DNA of 64,000 bases from an uncultured Bacteroidales bacterium (GCA_903903985.1 CAIVAT010000120.1:1-64000), one strand, 5' to 3'. Numbered from the stretch's first letter, positions 40,823 to 51,583 are shown. Numbers and translations: made by a program. The notes: generated by a model from the letters alone, not told the origin.

Positions 40823-43660
40823 TCAGAACCCGTCTTTAATAACTTTTCTTACCACCACATCATTCCCGCATTCAATTACCAGGTAGTAAACGCCGGTCGG
40901 AAGATCACCCATCTGAATGGATAAATGTTGTTTTCCGGGATAAATGGTTCTGTCAGGATACTGTTTAACCATTTTTCCTGAAGTACCGTAAAGTTTAGCC
41001 TGGATCCGGGAGGCTTTTGCTGAAACCAATTCCATCCGGGCCTCCTCTTTTACAGGGTTGGGAAAGACATTACCCATCTGGAATGACGGAATACCCTTCG
41101 ATACTTCAATACCCGCCGCAGGATTGAAGTATGCACTGTAAACCCCGTTCCCATGGGTTCCGATGGCGATAAATCCGTCGGTTTGGCGGGCATCGATGTC
41201 ATCGATGATGACATTTCCGATGGTGGAGGCTCCCTCTTTTACCCAGATTGTTGAGTCTCCGTTAAGTTCACGTGTGGAGAACAACCCGCAGGAGGTACCG
41301 GCAAATATGATTTTTTTACCCTGGAGCATCAACTTTTTGGTACAGCGGATGGAGGGTCCGTTCCCCGAACCGTCGGGGAACTCTTCCAGGTTTCCTCCAA
41401 CAGTCGTCCAGGTGGAACCACCATCAGTTGAATGGAAGAGACTCTGAACTCCATAGTTTGAAAATGTTACCATCACGTGGTCTGCATTATCCGGATCGAT
41501 GTCGATAAAAGCAACAAAAGCATTGACGGGAAAATCATTTCCCGTTATATTTACCGGTACAGGATTCCCTGTATGGGCATTATCCAGGCGGTAAACTTTC
41601 CCAAGGTTGGTTCCATAGTATAACCGGTTTGCCGGCACTTTTGAAAGGGCAAGGAAACTTATTTCAGATGCGCTGCCGACATCTACATTGCTCAGGTGGC
41701 TCCACCCCGCATTGCGCATGCCGGTGTCGAACGCCGCAGCCTTCATGTTGTCTTTTCGCCAGATGCTGGTAACAGTGGGCAAATAAAACGTCTGGTAGTT
41801 GTTCGGATCCAGTGCAATATTCTGGTAAAACGGAAAAAGAGAGTTGAAGCCCATCACCGGGTCGACATATTTCAGCAGCGTATCGGGAAGCTGCGGGAAG
41901 ATGTCTGTTGTATGCATGTTGTTGTCAAACCTTGATGTCCAAATGTTTCCACTGTAGGCCGAGATGACGCAGAATTCCCAGCCCGGCGCAACGCAGGAAG
42001 CGAACCCGTCGTAACAGATGTCAATGTTGAACCAGAATTCTGCAGGATTATCGGTGACGGTATAATACCAGTTGTTGTCCTGCAGCCCACCGAGGATCCA
42101 ATCGTCCCCCTGTGAACCGTGATCGATTGCAACGCTGTAAAACTGGGTGGTGGTCAGCTTTTTATTCGTCCGTTGCCAAACCGACTGACTGCTGTCGGCC
42201 AGGCAATTGCTGGTCAGGTATATGCCGCCGTCATTCGCCATCAGCATCTTCGACGGGTCGGAGGGAAAGAAGGTGATTCCATGCTGGTCGGGATGAAGTT
42301 GATGAAGCGAGTCCATATCATATGGATACCCGCCGATATAGGTGGTCGCCAGGCTGTCGGCAAACCCGTTTTCTGACCGGTGCAGGTTCATCCCGCCCAG
42401 GAATACCACATTTTCATCGTCAGGTTTGACTCCCATGGTAAAACAGTACCCGCCATAAACAACGAATGAAAACGGGAAACTGCTGGTGTTCCCGTTCCCC
42501 GCTCCCGGGATGCCGTTGGTCCGGTTTTCCCATGAAGCGTTCCCTGCTGCCGGATCCCAGGTCATTTTCCAGAAGGTGTTCACCGAATTGGAATATCCTC
42601 CGAATGGGTTGATGTCGGAAGATTGCGATTCGGTAAAAACATACATGACATTTTCATTCGATGGCGCCAGGGCAAGACGGGTAACCCGGTTATCCTGCGG
42701 GAAGCCCGCCGGAGTGATCTGAACCCAGTCAACTCCGTTCGTCGATCTCCATATACCAGCCTTGCCGGGAGGCTGAACCGAAAAGCAGAAACTGCTGAGC
42801 GCAGCATAAATAACGCCATCGGAGGTAATGGCCAGGTCGGTGGCAAAGGATTTATTTACGAGGTCTCCGAGTACCACCTCCCAGCTCTTTCCTCCGTCCT
42901 CCGATCGCATGATGGCGCCATAACATGCGGCATAAACAATGTCTTTGTCCATCCTCACGGGGTCAGTTACAATTCGCCACACTCCCTGGAAAATTTCCTG
43001 AAGATGGGCTGGGGATCCTCCCTGGGTGTATGCAAGCGGTTGCCAGCTTGAACCGTTGTCGGTCGACTTGAATATGCCATTGCCGATCCCGATTGTCCTT
43101 GCATTGGTGCTGATGTTCCGGTCAGTGGTGCTGAGCAGTTCACCGGTGCCATAATACCAGGTTTGATGTTTTCCCGGCCGTTTGTCCTGCACGAGGCAGG
43201 TGACGCTTTGCTCGGCATCAGGACTGGTGGTTTTGTGCCAGATTTGGCCGGGCTCCGATGTTTCCCACATCCCTCCTGAGGCGCTTCCTGCCAAAAGGTG
43301 TTTCTCATCGTCCACATCAATGGCAATGCATAGCATGCGGCCGCCGATGTTGGTCGGTCCGCGCCAGTTCCATGCCTGGCCGCCGCTTTCAGGATATGCC
43401 GGCATCCCGGCAGTAAATGCGAGTTCCCTGGCACGTATTCCCGGGGGAATTTCCCCGGTTGCCGGATCTTTTAGTTTCCTGAACTGGAGGTCTGCCTGCA
43501 TGGCCAGCAGTGTGGTTTTAGGCGTTTTTTTATGTTCCGCACGAGAAACGGGACCGGTGTCTGCACCAAATGATGGTGATGAATCATGATGGCACAGGAA
43601 GGAAAATGCAAGAACTGTGAATCCTGCAAAAAATTGGAGAAGAATGTTTTTTTTGATCAT
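40823..43660 (-). CDS. Large secreted beta-propeller protein with T9SS domain (second copy)
   Basis: A 945-residue paralogue of the protein at 25727. Signal peptide (1-22), then propeller blades with Asp-box-like turns (SGGMWETSEPGQIW, GNGIFKSTDNGSSW, MRSEDGGKSW, LFHSTDGGSTW) and a C-terminal T9SS domain (FQMGNVFPNPVKEEARMEL to VVRKVIKDG). Shares long near-identical stretches with its paralogue, for example around KHQTWYYGTGELLSTTDR. No active-site residues are evident. It lies 39 bases after the NRPS stop and 79 bases before the kinase start on the same strand, so it probably belongs to the NRPS transcription unit, as an exported partner of unknown role. Confidence 0.85.
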   Translation of the reverse strand: MIKKNILLQFFAGFTVLAFSFLCHHDSSPSFGADTGPVSRAEHKKTPKTTLLAMQADLQFRKLKDPATGEIPPGIRARELAFTAGMPAYPESGGQAWNWRGPTNIGGRMLCIAIDVDDEKHLLAGSASGGMWETSEPGQIWHKTTSPDAEQSVTCLVQDKRPGKHQTWYYGTGELLSTTDRNISTNARTIGIGNGIFKSTDNGSSWQPLAYTQGGSPAHLQEIFQGVWRIVTDPVRMDKDIVYAACYGAIMRSEDGGKSWEVVLGDLVNKSFATDLAITSDGVIYAALSSFCFSVQPPGKAGIWRSTNGVDWVQITPAGFPQDNRVTRLALAPSNENVMYVFTESQSSDINPFGGYSNSVNTFWKMTWDPAAGNASWENRTNGIPGAGNGNTSSFPFSFVVYGGYCFTMGVKPDDENVVFLGGMNLHRSENGFADSLATTYIGGYPYDMDSLHQLHPDQHGITFFPSDPSKMLMANDGGIYLTSNCLADSSQSVWQRTNKKLTTTQFYSVAIDHGSQGDDWILGGLQDNNWYYTVTDNPAEFWFNIDICYDGFASCVAPGWEFCVISAYSGNIWTSRFDNNMHTTDIFPQLPDTLLKYVDPVMGFNSLFPFYQNIALDPNNYQTFYLPTVTSIWRKDNMKAAAFDTGMRNAGWSHLSNVDVGSASEISFLALSKVPANRLYYGTNLGKVYRLDNAHTGNPVPVNITGNDFPVNAFVAFIDIDPDNADHVMVTFSNYGVQSLFHSTDGGSTWTTVGGNLEEFPDGSGNGPSIRCTKKLMLQGKKIIFAGTSCGLFSTRELNGDSTIWVKEGASTIGNVIIDDIDARQTDGFIAIGTHGNGVYSAYFNPAAGIEVSKGIPSFQMGNVFPNPVKEEARMELVSAKASRIQAKLYGTSGKMVKQYPDRTIYPGKQHLSIQMGDLPTGVYYLVIECGNDVVVRKVIKDGF

Positions 43661-43699
43661 TTCAGCATGGATTTACATGTAAAACAACCTTGATATGCA

Positions 43700-46600
43700 C
43701 TAAATGTTGACAAACAGTCCCTGAAGGCCCGTTTTTCTCTGAATCATCGCCCGGATGAAAGCATGATTGATCTTCTCCTCCCTGGCAAGAAATTTGAAGA
43801 AAGCATCCCGGTTGAAGCTGTAAAGCGTAACATCGCCAAGAACAGCATCTGCATTCACCGAGGAAATGTTATCCTCCAGGAGGCTTTCTTCGCCAAAAAA
43901 GTCGTTCTTTCCAAGTATGCCAACAGTACCAAGCCATCCCAGTGCCGAATGCTTGCTGATTTCAATATTTCCGTTTTTCACAAAATATATTTTGTCGTTC
44001 AGGCTCCCTTCCCAAAGAAAATTCGTTTCCTCCTCGGCATAAACGGGCAAGGTTAAAGCTGAAATACTATAGAGTGTTTGTTCATCCAGGCCCTTGAAAA
44101 TACTGATGCTGTTGAAAAAGTCAGTCCGGTCTTTGATGGCACGGGCGATAAATGGCTGCATTTTTCCAGGGTTGAACCGGGGCCACACAAAGCCGAGCCT
44201 TTCCAGGATGGCAAGTGTTTTTTCGCAGGTGTAAAGAACCTGCGTGCTTTCAGCCGAAAGCGCCTGCTCATCAAAAGAAATAAGCCCAGTGTGAAGCAGG
44301 TAGTTTTGAATGTAAGCCCTTGCACCCGCCCTGCCATGATTTAAAATAATAAAATCAATGAACTCCGGAAATTTTACGCTTTTGATGTTAAGTGAATAGT
44401 CGGTCGTTGCAAGAACATCGGAAATTTTCACATGATTTGGGTTGAACAAGTGAAAATTCTGGTTCTGAAGTTCCTTTGTGAACATCAATTTGATGATTGA
44501 TTTTGCAAGCTGGTCGGCAAAAGAAAGATCAAATTTGTCATATTTTTCCGGAACGATGCCAAGGTTGATAAAACTCCGTACCTGCTGGAAAAAACCATTG
44601 TCTTCGATGTTCTTCTGGATAGCGCCCGATATCGTATCGAAGGTGATGTTGCCAACCCGGTATATGTTTATATGGGTGCCTTCCTTTCTGGCAAGATCGA
44701 TTTTTTTCTCGGCATCAAATTTAGTTTCCACATAGATGTTGGGATATTTTTGCCCGATATCCATATCCGTTTCAGTAAAAAGTGCCTGTTTTTTCCCGTC
44801 AATCTGACCCATGCCGACAGACATGGTTGAAACATGATGAAAATCTTTTTTCTTTCCATCATTTGAAAATTGAATAAGGTTTAATACGGATTGCACATTG
44901 GTTGCATAAAACTCTTCGTAAATCCCATAATGTTTTGTGTTCGCTGCCGGATTCAGCACTGCATCGACCGTTAGTGAAAGTTCCCTGTACCTGGCGGCAT
45001 CGAGCCCCAGCTTATCAGCAGAAAGATCCCCGCTGAGAACGGCAAACCTGCCCGGGAACTGTGCGAGAAATTTATCGCCAAAATAGTGGTTCATGGTGGC
45101 AATCACTCTTTGCCTCGCCTCCTCCGGATTTTTTGCACGTACAATCAGGGTGATCTTTGATGAAGTCTCTCTTAATAGCTCATAAAGCAGGTACGCGCCA
45201 AGATAGCCGGTACTTCCCGAAAGCAAAATATGCTGGTAATTTTGTTTTTCCCTGAAATCTTTCCTGCTGATTTCCTTTGCTTTTTCCCTGTAGGCTTCGA
45301 GTTGATCTTTGACCGCTTTTTCTTTAAATTCAAACACTTCTCCTTCCATCGGGGCAGGCATAATGTCTTCTGCAATATCGATGGTTTTTAAAATTTCGAG
45401 TTGACTGATGCCTTTTTGTTTTTTCTGTTTGAGGTTTGCAGCAAGTTCAGAAATGGTTGGAAATTTGAAAATGTCGTTGACCACTGCTTCAAAATCCTTT
45501 TCAAGTTCACAAGAAAGCGACACCGCGTTTAATGAATCACCCCCGAGGTCAAAGAAATTATCCTTTGTACTGATCCTGTCCACTTCCAGCACTTTGCGCC
45601 ATGCCCTGAGGATGATCTCCTCTGCCTGGTTTGCACTTGCTACAAGTTCGGTACCTGTTTCAATGGATTCCTTTTCATTGGGAAGCTTTGTCTTATCCGC
45701 TTTGCCATTCGCATTCAGTGGAATTTCATCAAGCATTACAAAATATGACGGGATCATATAATCGGGCAGGTCCTTTGCCAGGAATTGCCGGAGTTCACCT
45801 ACCGGTATTGCCTCTTTCGATACATAATAAGCAACCAGGTAATTTTCGTTGCTTTCGTTTTTCTTGGCAATGACTATGACTTTTTTGATCTTTTCATTTT
45901 TCAGGAGCTGATTTTCAATTTCGCCAAGCTCAAGCCTGAAGCCACGGATCTTGACCTGGAAATCGATCCTTCCGAGATATTCCATTTCTCCGCTGGAAAG
46001 GCGTTTTGCAAGGTCACCCGACCGGTACATTCTTTCACCCGGGATGTAGGGGTTTTGCGGAAACCTTTCTTTGGTAAGATCTTCTCTTCCCAGATAACCT
46101 CTTGCCAGCCCGTCTCCGGCAACGCAGATTTCGCCGGGGATTCCAACCGGCAGGATTTTTTGAGCCGGATCCATGATATAGGTCCTGAGGGTCGGAATCG
46201 GGAACCCGATATTGCTTATGTTATTGTCAATTTCATAGTCTGTAATGTTTTTAAAGGTCACATGTACGCAGGTTTCCGTTATCCCGTACATGTTGATGAG
46301 CTTTGTTTCGGGATACTTTTTATGCCATTCTTTCAAAAGCGCCGGCTTAAGGGCTTCTCCGCCAAAAGTAACGTAGCGCAAAGCAAGATCATGGTCAGTG
46401 GTTTTGAGATCCTCTGCAATGAAGTTATAAAAGGCGCCCGGGGTCTGGCTCAGCACGGTAATTTTTTCCTTTTTGGCAAGTTTGACAAACTCCGCAGGAT
46501 TAAGGATGATATCTTTCGGAACCATGAGCAATTTCCCTCCATAAAGAAGCGCTCCGTAAATTTCCCATACCGAAAAATCAAAGCAGTACGAATGGAACAT

Positions 46601-49600
46601 CGACCAGGTATCAAGTTCGGAAACATCATACTGGAATTTGCTGTTGATCATCAGCCTCACCACATTGTAATGTTCCAGGATGACTCCTTTGGGCTTACCG
46701 GTCGAACCGGAGGTATAAATGATATAGATGCCGTCCTTCGGGGAGTTGACATTTTGAACCGGTTCACCGCTGCCTTCGTAATTTTTTGCATCCAGGGCAT
46801 CAACTATCTCGCCGTCGAACGTATCGACAACGTCAAAATGGTTTGCGGATGTAACAAGATGCTTTACACCACTGTCTTTGAGCATGAATTCAATCCGGTC
46901 TTTTGGAAAATCCGGCTTCAGCGGGAGGTAGATACCGCCGGCTTTCAATATGGCCATCATGCCGATGATCATTTCAGGGGAAACATCGAGCAGCATGGCA
47001 ACGATCGTTTCCCGTCCAACCTGCTTCCTTCTTAAATGCTGCGCCAGCAGGTTCGATTTTTCATCCAGTTCCCGGTATGTGAGTGACTTGTTCAGGTATG
47101 AAACAGCGATCCTGTCAGGGAATTTTTGTGCAATTTCAGAGAACACCTGGTGGACGGTTTTGTCAACCGGATAGTCCGCTTCCGTGGCATTAAAAGAATA
47201 GAGCAGTGCCTTCTGTTCCAGTTCGGAAATGATCTCGATGTCTCGGAGCTTTATATCCGGGTTTGCTGCAACAACATCCAGGATGTTCCTGAAATGGGTT
47301 GCCATTCGTTCAATGGTTTCCTGTTTAAACAAGCTCGTGCGGTATTCCCAGCGGGTTTCAATATAATTGCCTTTCTCGACAATTTCAAGCAACTGGTCGA
47401 AACGGGCAATCTTTGTGAGATGCATCAATGGTTTTATGGTGATATCGCCTGCACGAAGCTCAGGGAAGCCCATGCTCTGAAAAACCATCCCGATATTAAA
47501 GATCGGATTGCGGCTCATGTCCCTTTTGGGGGCTACCTTTTTGACAATTTCCTCGAACTGGAAATCCTGGTTGTCGAAAACATCCAGCAGGTTGTCCCTT
47601 ATTTCTCCAAGGAACATCCGGAAGGTTTTTTCTCCCTGTGGCTTTGATCTGAAAGGCAGGGTGTTTACGAACATCCCGATCAGATGCTCGGTGTCCAGGT
47701 GATTTCTCCCGGATGCGCCCATTCCGGTGATGATGTCTTCCGACTGGCAATATTTTGAAACAAATACATGGTAAGCTGCACTCATGAGCATGTTGAGCGT
47801 CATGTTGTTTGCAGAGGCACAGTCATGCAGCCTTTGCGTAAGGTCTTCATCCAGTTTGAAAAACAAACTGTCGCCCCGGTAATCAATGATCGGGGGCCTG
47901 ATGAAGTCCGACGGAAGATCGGTAACAGGCAGTTCCCCGGCAAGCGATTCCAGCCAGAATTGCTCCTGTTTTTTTATTTCAGGCGAACTCATGAGTCTCT
48001 TTTGCCAGATTGCAAAGTCTTTGTACTGAATAAAAAGCTCCCTGGGCGTTTCATTATTATAAAGCCTGACGATCTCATTGAGAAGCACCACCATGGAGCT
48101 GCCATCATAAACAGCATGATGAATATCCCAGAAAAGAACATGCTTCTCCTGCGAAACCCTGATCAGCGCCACCCTGAACAGGGGTGCTTTTTTAAGATCA
48201 AAGGGTTTGACCAGTCCATCAATAAAATCGTCGAGTTCCGACTCCTTTACTTCGTAATAATTGCGTTTGACCCTGACATCTTCATGAATGATCTGCACGA
48301 CCTCGTTATCAACAAGGTCCAGCGTGGTGCGCAAGGCTTCATGCCTGTTGATGATCGTTTCAACGATGTTACCAAGTTTGACGGTATCCAGTGGCCCCAG
48401 GATCTCAAATTTGTTCGGAACATTATAGGCGGTAAGAGCGCCTTCGAACTTTTCAACCAGGAAAAACCTTTTTTGAGCGGAAGTGGCAGGATAGTATTTG
48501 ACGGGCGCTGCCGTTTCAATTTTTTCATGAGAGAGCTTTCCCTCCTTTTCTATCATCTGTGCAATTTCCCGGATGGTCGGAAATTTGAAAAAGTTTTTAA
48601 AAGATACCGCAATCGAGAACTCCTCTTCAATTTTTGACAGCACAAGGGTTGCAGACAGCGAGTCGCCTCCAATGTTAAAAAAGCTGTCGGCAATGCTTAC
48701 GGTTTTCAGACCAAGAACTTCCTTCCAGATATCCGCGATTTTATCTTCGATGGCGTTTGAGGGAGCGACAATATCAGAATTTTCCTGAATTTCAGGCAAT
48801 GCCTTCCTGTCTATTTTGCCGCTCGCATTCAGCGGCATGTTTTCAAGCTGCATGAAAAACGCAGGAATCATGTAAGCGGGCAGGCTTGCGGATAGAAATT
48901 CTTTTACTTTGCCGACATCCAGTTTTTCCCCGGCAATAAAAAACGCCACAAGGTATTTTTCCTCGTTGGCCGAGGTCCTGTCGATGACAATTGTTTCCTT
49001 GATTTGGCCGTGTTTCAGTAACTGGTTTTCGATCTCTCCAATCTCAATCCTGAACCCCCTGATTTTTACCTGGAAATCAATCCTTCCCAGAAACTCAATG
49101 TTCCCATCGTTCAGCCATCTCACCAGGTCGCCCGAGTGGTACATTCTTCCACCTGCATTGAATGGATCGGCAACAAAGGACTTATCCGTTTTCTCTTTGT
49201 CTTTAAAATAACCCCGGCCCACACCCGCTCCGCTGATGCATAATTCACCGGGTATTCCAACCGGCATCAGGTTTTGATGCGCATCCAGCACGTAGGTTTT
49301 AAAGTTGTGAATCGGCTTCCCGATGGGAATATTGTCGTAAGACCTGTCAACCTCATAAACAGTGGATATAATTGAACATTCCGTGGGTCCGTAAACGTTA
49401 AGCAACCGGTATGGTCGCTTTTTGAAATATTTAAGCTTGTCACCGCCTGTCAGGAGCCAGCGCAGGGAACGATTCTCTTCAAACTCCATGAACTGTTCTG
49501 CAAACTGGGTTGGTAGAAATGAAACGGTGATGTTGTTTGCATTGAAATACTCATTGACCATTTTTGGCGAAAAGCGCATTTCAGGCGCTATGATGTGTAA

Positions 49601-51583
49601 CGAGGCCCCCGACACCAGGGGAGGAAATACTTCGATCATGCTTGCATCAAAAGCATATCCCGCGTACTTGGTGAACCGGTCCTTATCTGTAACACCCAGA
49701 ATGTCGTTCATGCAGTGCACAAAATTCGCGAGATTGCCATGTTCGATCATCACCCCTTTCGGTTTCCCGGTTGACCCTGAAGTATAGATCACATAGCACA
49801 GGTCCGACATTTCGTTTGTCCCCGGAGGGTTGTCTTTTCTGCCATCATACATGGAGGGGCCAGTAATATCTGCAAAGAGTCCCTTTTCGGAAATCTTTTC
49901 TGCAAGGTTACCTGCGGAAAAAACAAACTTTGAACCGCTTTCCTTCACGATATAATTGATGCGGTCATCCGGGTAAGCCGGGTCGATCGGAATGTATGCG
50001 GCTCCCGACTTTAAAATCCCAAATATGCCGGTGATCATTTCAATTCTCTGATCCATGAGAATGGAAACAATATCCCCCTTACCAACCCCTTTATCTTTCA
50101 GGAACCAGGCAAGGGCATTGGCTTTTTCATTAAATTCACCATAGGTGATCTGCTTGTTTTCCGAAACGACCGCAATATTCCCGGGGTTTTTTGCAGCCTG
50201 TTCCTCCAATAAATCCACGACGGTTTTGGCTGTATCATAAGGATATCCGGTTTTGTTAAAATCCTGAAGAATCTGCTCTTTTTCCCAATCAGACGCTAGA
50301 GGCAGGTTGGATACAGGATTGTCCGGAAATTTCAGCAGGGTTTCCAGGATTGACATCAGGTTAGAAGAAATCCGTGAAATATCCTCTTCAAGGTACATTC
50401 CCTCAGGATGTGTAAGGATAAATTCGTACAGGTTATATCGTTTGATGATATTGATAATCAAATGATAGGGCGGCTGCTCGCAGAGGGGGTGATGGTATGT
50501 GCCGTCGGTACCTTCGAACGTAAAATCCTGGCCAACGACAATGATATTTAAAAGATTCGGAACCGTTTTATACTTTTTCCTCAGGTCGTTTGCAAGAAAC
50601 CCGTAAGGATACCTGGAGTGTTTCTTAAGGATAAATTTCAGTTCACCTGAGACTTCCTTTGCAAATTCATTGAATTTACTGTCGGCCCGCACGGTCATCC
50701 TGAGCGGAAAAACATTTGCAAACATGCCAAAAGTCTGCTTTTCACGGTCAGATCTTCTGTTGTGGGTCAGTACCCCGACCACCACCTCCTCATTCCTGGT
50801 CACCTTTGACAAATATGCAAGGATCGAACTCACTATGAAATTATTGGCGCTGATCCCTTCTCTGGCCGAATGGGCAAGGATGCCTTCGGTAAGTTCCTTT
50901 GAAAAAGCAACATGATGTTCCCTGGCTTTAATGCCTGAGGTTTTCGACCTGATATACGGAAGAACAACTTCCGGGGGCAGTTCGGCATACTTTTCCTCCC
51001 AGAATTTTTTGTCCTTCAGGAAGTCTTCACTTTTCAGATAGGTTTCTTCCGTTGTCAGGTATTCAAGATAGGAGGGAGCCGGTTCAAGGTTGATTGATTC
51101 TTTATTCTTTAATCGCGAATAGTGGGAAGCGATCTCTTCAATGATCATCTTCATGCACGCGCCATCGCCGATTATGTGGTGGCAGTTGATATAAAAACCG
51201 TCCTGTTGATCAGGAAACCGGATGAGGGCAACATAAAAAAGGTCGGAGTCAACAAGTTTGAAGGGTTTCTGTTTCTCTTTATTGAGCCAGCCTTCATACT
51301 TTTCTTTTGCGACCTCGGTGGAAAAGTCAAAAAAATCAAATTTTAACACGTCATGAAGCGATATATATTGCTTGAATGAATGATCTTCCTGGGTTACCCT
51401 TAATCTGAGGCCGTCGTGCCGGCCTATCGCAAGGTTGATGGCTTTTTCCAGCAGATTAAAATCAATGCCTTTTCCCATCTTTACAATAAAAGGCATATTG
51501 GCAAACCCTGTACCCGGGTAAAGATTTTCGGTGATGAGCTCCCTTTTCTGCGGCTCAGAAAATTTATATTTCGTCATGTTCAT
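43700..51583 (-). CDS. Dimodular NRPS: C-A-PCP-C-A-PCP-thioester reductase with a fused cyclic-nucleotide-binding-like domain
   Basis: A 2627-residue non-ribosomal peptide synthetase. In order: C1 (HHIIGDG near 137), A1 (YTSGSTGKPKG near 601), PCP1 (GGDSL near 974), C2 (HHAVYDG near 1154), A2 (YTSGSTGKPKG near 1626), PCP2 (GGDSL near 2014), a reductive release domain with NAD(P)H loop GSTGYLG near 2121 and catalytic YVETK near 2283, then from about 2490 a CAP_ED-like domain (GDVTLYSFNRDAF, FFGEESLLEDN). Ten-residue codes read by eye: A1 D-A-I-F-L-G-V-I-I-K (aliphatic), A2 D-F-W-S-T-G-M-V-H-K (threonine-like). A C domain at the very N terminus suggests an acyl starter. Predicted product: N-acylated aliphatic-Thr aldehyde or alcohol. 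The ATG at 51583 is preferred to a TTG at 51604. No MbtH or PPTase gene lies nearby. Confidence 0.95.
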   Translation of the reverse strand: MNMTKYKFSEPQKRELITENLYPGTGFANMPFIVKMGKGIDFNLLEKAINLAIGRHDGLRLRVTQEDHSFKQYISLHDVLKFDFFDFSTEVAKEKYEGWLNKEKQKPFKLVDSDLFYVALIRFPDQQDGFYINCHHIIGDGACMKMIIEEIASHYSRLKNKESINLEPAPSYLEYLTTEETYLKSEDFLKDKKFWEEKYAELPPEVVLPYIRSKTSGIKAREHHVAFSKELTEGILAHSAREGISANNFIVSSILAYLSKVTRNEEVVVGVLTHNRRSDREKQTFGMFANVFPLRMTVRADSKFNEFAKEVSGELKFILKKHSRYPYGFLANDLRKKYKTVPNLLNIIVVGQDFTFEGTDGTYHHPLCEQPPYHLIINIIKRYNLYEFILTHPEGMYLEEDISRISSNLMSILETLLKFPDNPVSNLPLASDWEKEQILQDFNKTGYPYDTAKTVVDLLEEQAAKNPGNIAVVSENKQITYGEFNEKANALAWFLKDKGVGKGDIVSILMDQRIEMITGIFGILKSGAAYIPIDPAYPDDRINYIVKESGSKFVFSAGNLAEKISEKGLFADITGPSMYDGRKDNPPGTNEMSDLCYVIYTSGSTGKPKGVMIEHGNLANFVHCMNDILGVTDKDRFTKYAGYAFDASMIEVFPPLVSGASLHIIAPEMRFSPKMVNEYFNANNITVSFLPTQFAEQFMEFEENRSLRWLLTGGDKLKYFKKRPYRLLNVYGPTECSIISTVYEVDRSYDNIPIGKPIHNFKTYVLDAHQNLMPVGIPGELCISGAGVGRGYFKDKEKTDKSFVADPFNAGGRMYHSGDLVRWLNDGNIEFLGRIDFQVKIRGFRIEIGEIENQLLKHGQIKETIVIDRTSANEEKYLVAFFIAGEKLDVGKVKEFLSASLPAYMIPAFFMQLENMPLNASGKIDRKALPEIQENSDIVAPSNAIEDKIADIWKEVLGLKTVSIADSFFNIGGDSLSATLVLSKIEEEFSIAVSFKNFFKFPTIREIAQMIEKEGKLSHEKIETAAPVKYYPATSAQKRFFLVEKFEGALTAYNVPNKFEILGPLDTVKLGNIVETIINRHEALRTTLDLVDNEVVQIIHEDVRVKRNYYEVKESELDDFIDGLVKPFDLKKAPLFRVALIRVSQEKHVLFWDIHHAVYDGSSMVVLLNEIVRLYNNETPRELFIQYKDFAIWQKRLMSSPEIKKQEQFWLESLAGELPVTDLPSDFIRPPIIDYRGDSLFFKLDEDLTQRLHDCASANNMTLNMLMSAAYHVFVSKYCQSEDIITGMGASGRNHLDTEHLIGMFVNTLPFRSKPQGEKTFRMFLGEIRDNLLDVFDNQDFQFEEIVKKVAPKRDMSRNPIFNIGMVFQSMGFPELRAGDITIKPLMHLTKIARFDQLLEIVEKGNYIETRWEYRTSLFKQETIERMATHFRNILDVVAANPDIKLRDIEIISELEQKALLYSFNATEADYPVDKTVHQVFSEIAQKFPDRIAVSYLNKSLTYRELDEKSNLLAQHLRRKQVGRETIVAMLLDVSPEMIIGMMAILKAGGIYLPLKPDFPKDRIEFMLKDSGVKHLVTSANHFDVVDTFDGEIVDALDAKNYEGSGEPVQNVNSPKDGIYIIYTSGSTGKPKGVILEHYNVVRLMINSKFQYDVSELDTWSMFHSYCFDFSVWEIYGALLYGGKLLMVPKDIILNPAEFVKLAKKEKITVLSQTPGAFYNFIAEDLKTTDHDLALRYVTFGGEALKPALLKEWHKKYPETKLINMYGITETCVHVTFKNITDYEIDNNISNIGFPIPTLRTYIMDPAQKILPVGIPGEICVAGDGLARGYLGREDLTKERFPQNPYIPGERMYRSGDLAKRLSSGEMEYLGRIDFQVKIRGFRLELGEIENQLLKNEKIKKVIVIAKKNESNENYLVAYYVSKEAIPVGELRQFLAKDLPDYMIPSYFVMLDEIPLNANGKADKTKLPNEKESIETGTELVASANQAEEIILRAWRKVLEVDRISTKDNFFDLGGDSLNAVSLSCELEKDFEAVVNDIFKFPTISELAANLKQKKQKGISQLEILKTIDIAEDIMPAPMEGEVFEFKEKAVKDQLEAYREKAKEISRKDFREKQNYQHILLSGSTGYLGAYLLYELLRETSSKITLIVRAKNPEEARQRVIATMNHYFGDKFLAQFPGRFAVLSGDLSADKLGLDAARYRELSLTVDAVLNPAANTKHYGIYEEFYATNVQSVLNLIQFSNDGKKKDFHHVSTMSVGMGQIDGKKQALFTETDMDIGQKYPNIYVETKFDAEKKIDLARKEGTHINIYRVGNITFDTISGAIQKNIEDNGFFQQVRSFINLGIVPEKYDKFDLSFADQLAKSIIKLMFTKELQNQNFHLFNPNHVKISDVLATTDYSLNIKSVKFPEFIDFIILNHGRAGARAYIQNYLLHTGLISFDEQALSAESTQVLYTCEKTLAILERLGFVWPRFNPGKMQPFIARAIKDRTDFFNSISIFKGLDEQTLYSISALTLPVYAEEETNFLWEGSLNDKIYFVKNGNIEISKHSALGWLGTVGILGKNDFFGEESLLEDNISSVNADAVLGDVTLYSFNRDAFFKFLAREEKINHAFIRAMIQRKTGLQGLFVNI

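Noticed and set aside
45785-47035. A 416-codon open frame on the plus strand opposite the NRPS
   Set aside because: It lies entirely antisense to the second adenylation domain, has no domain or signal, and its length follows from the codon pattern of the real gene.
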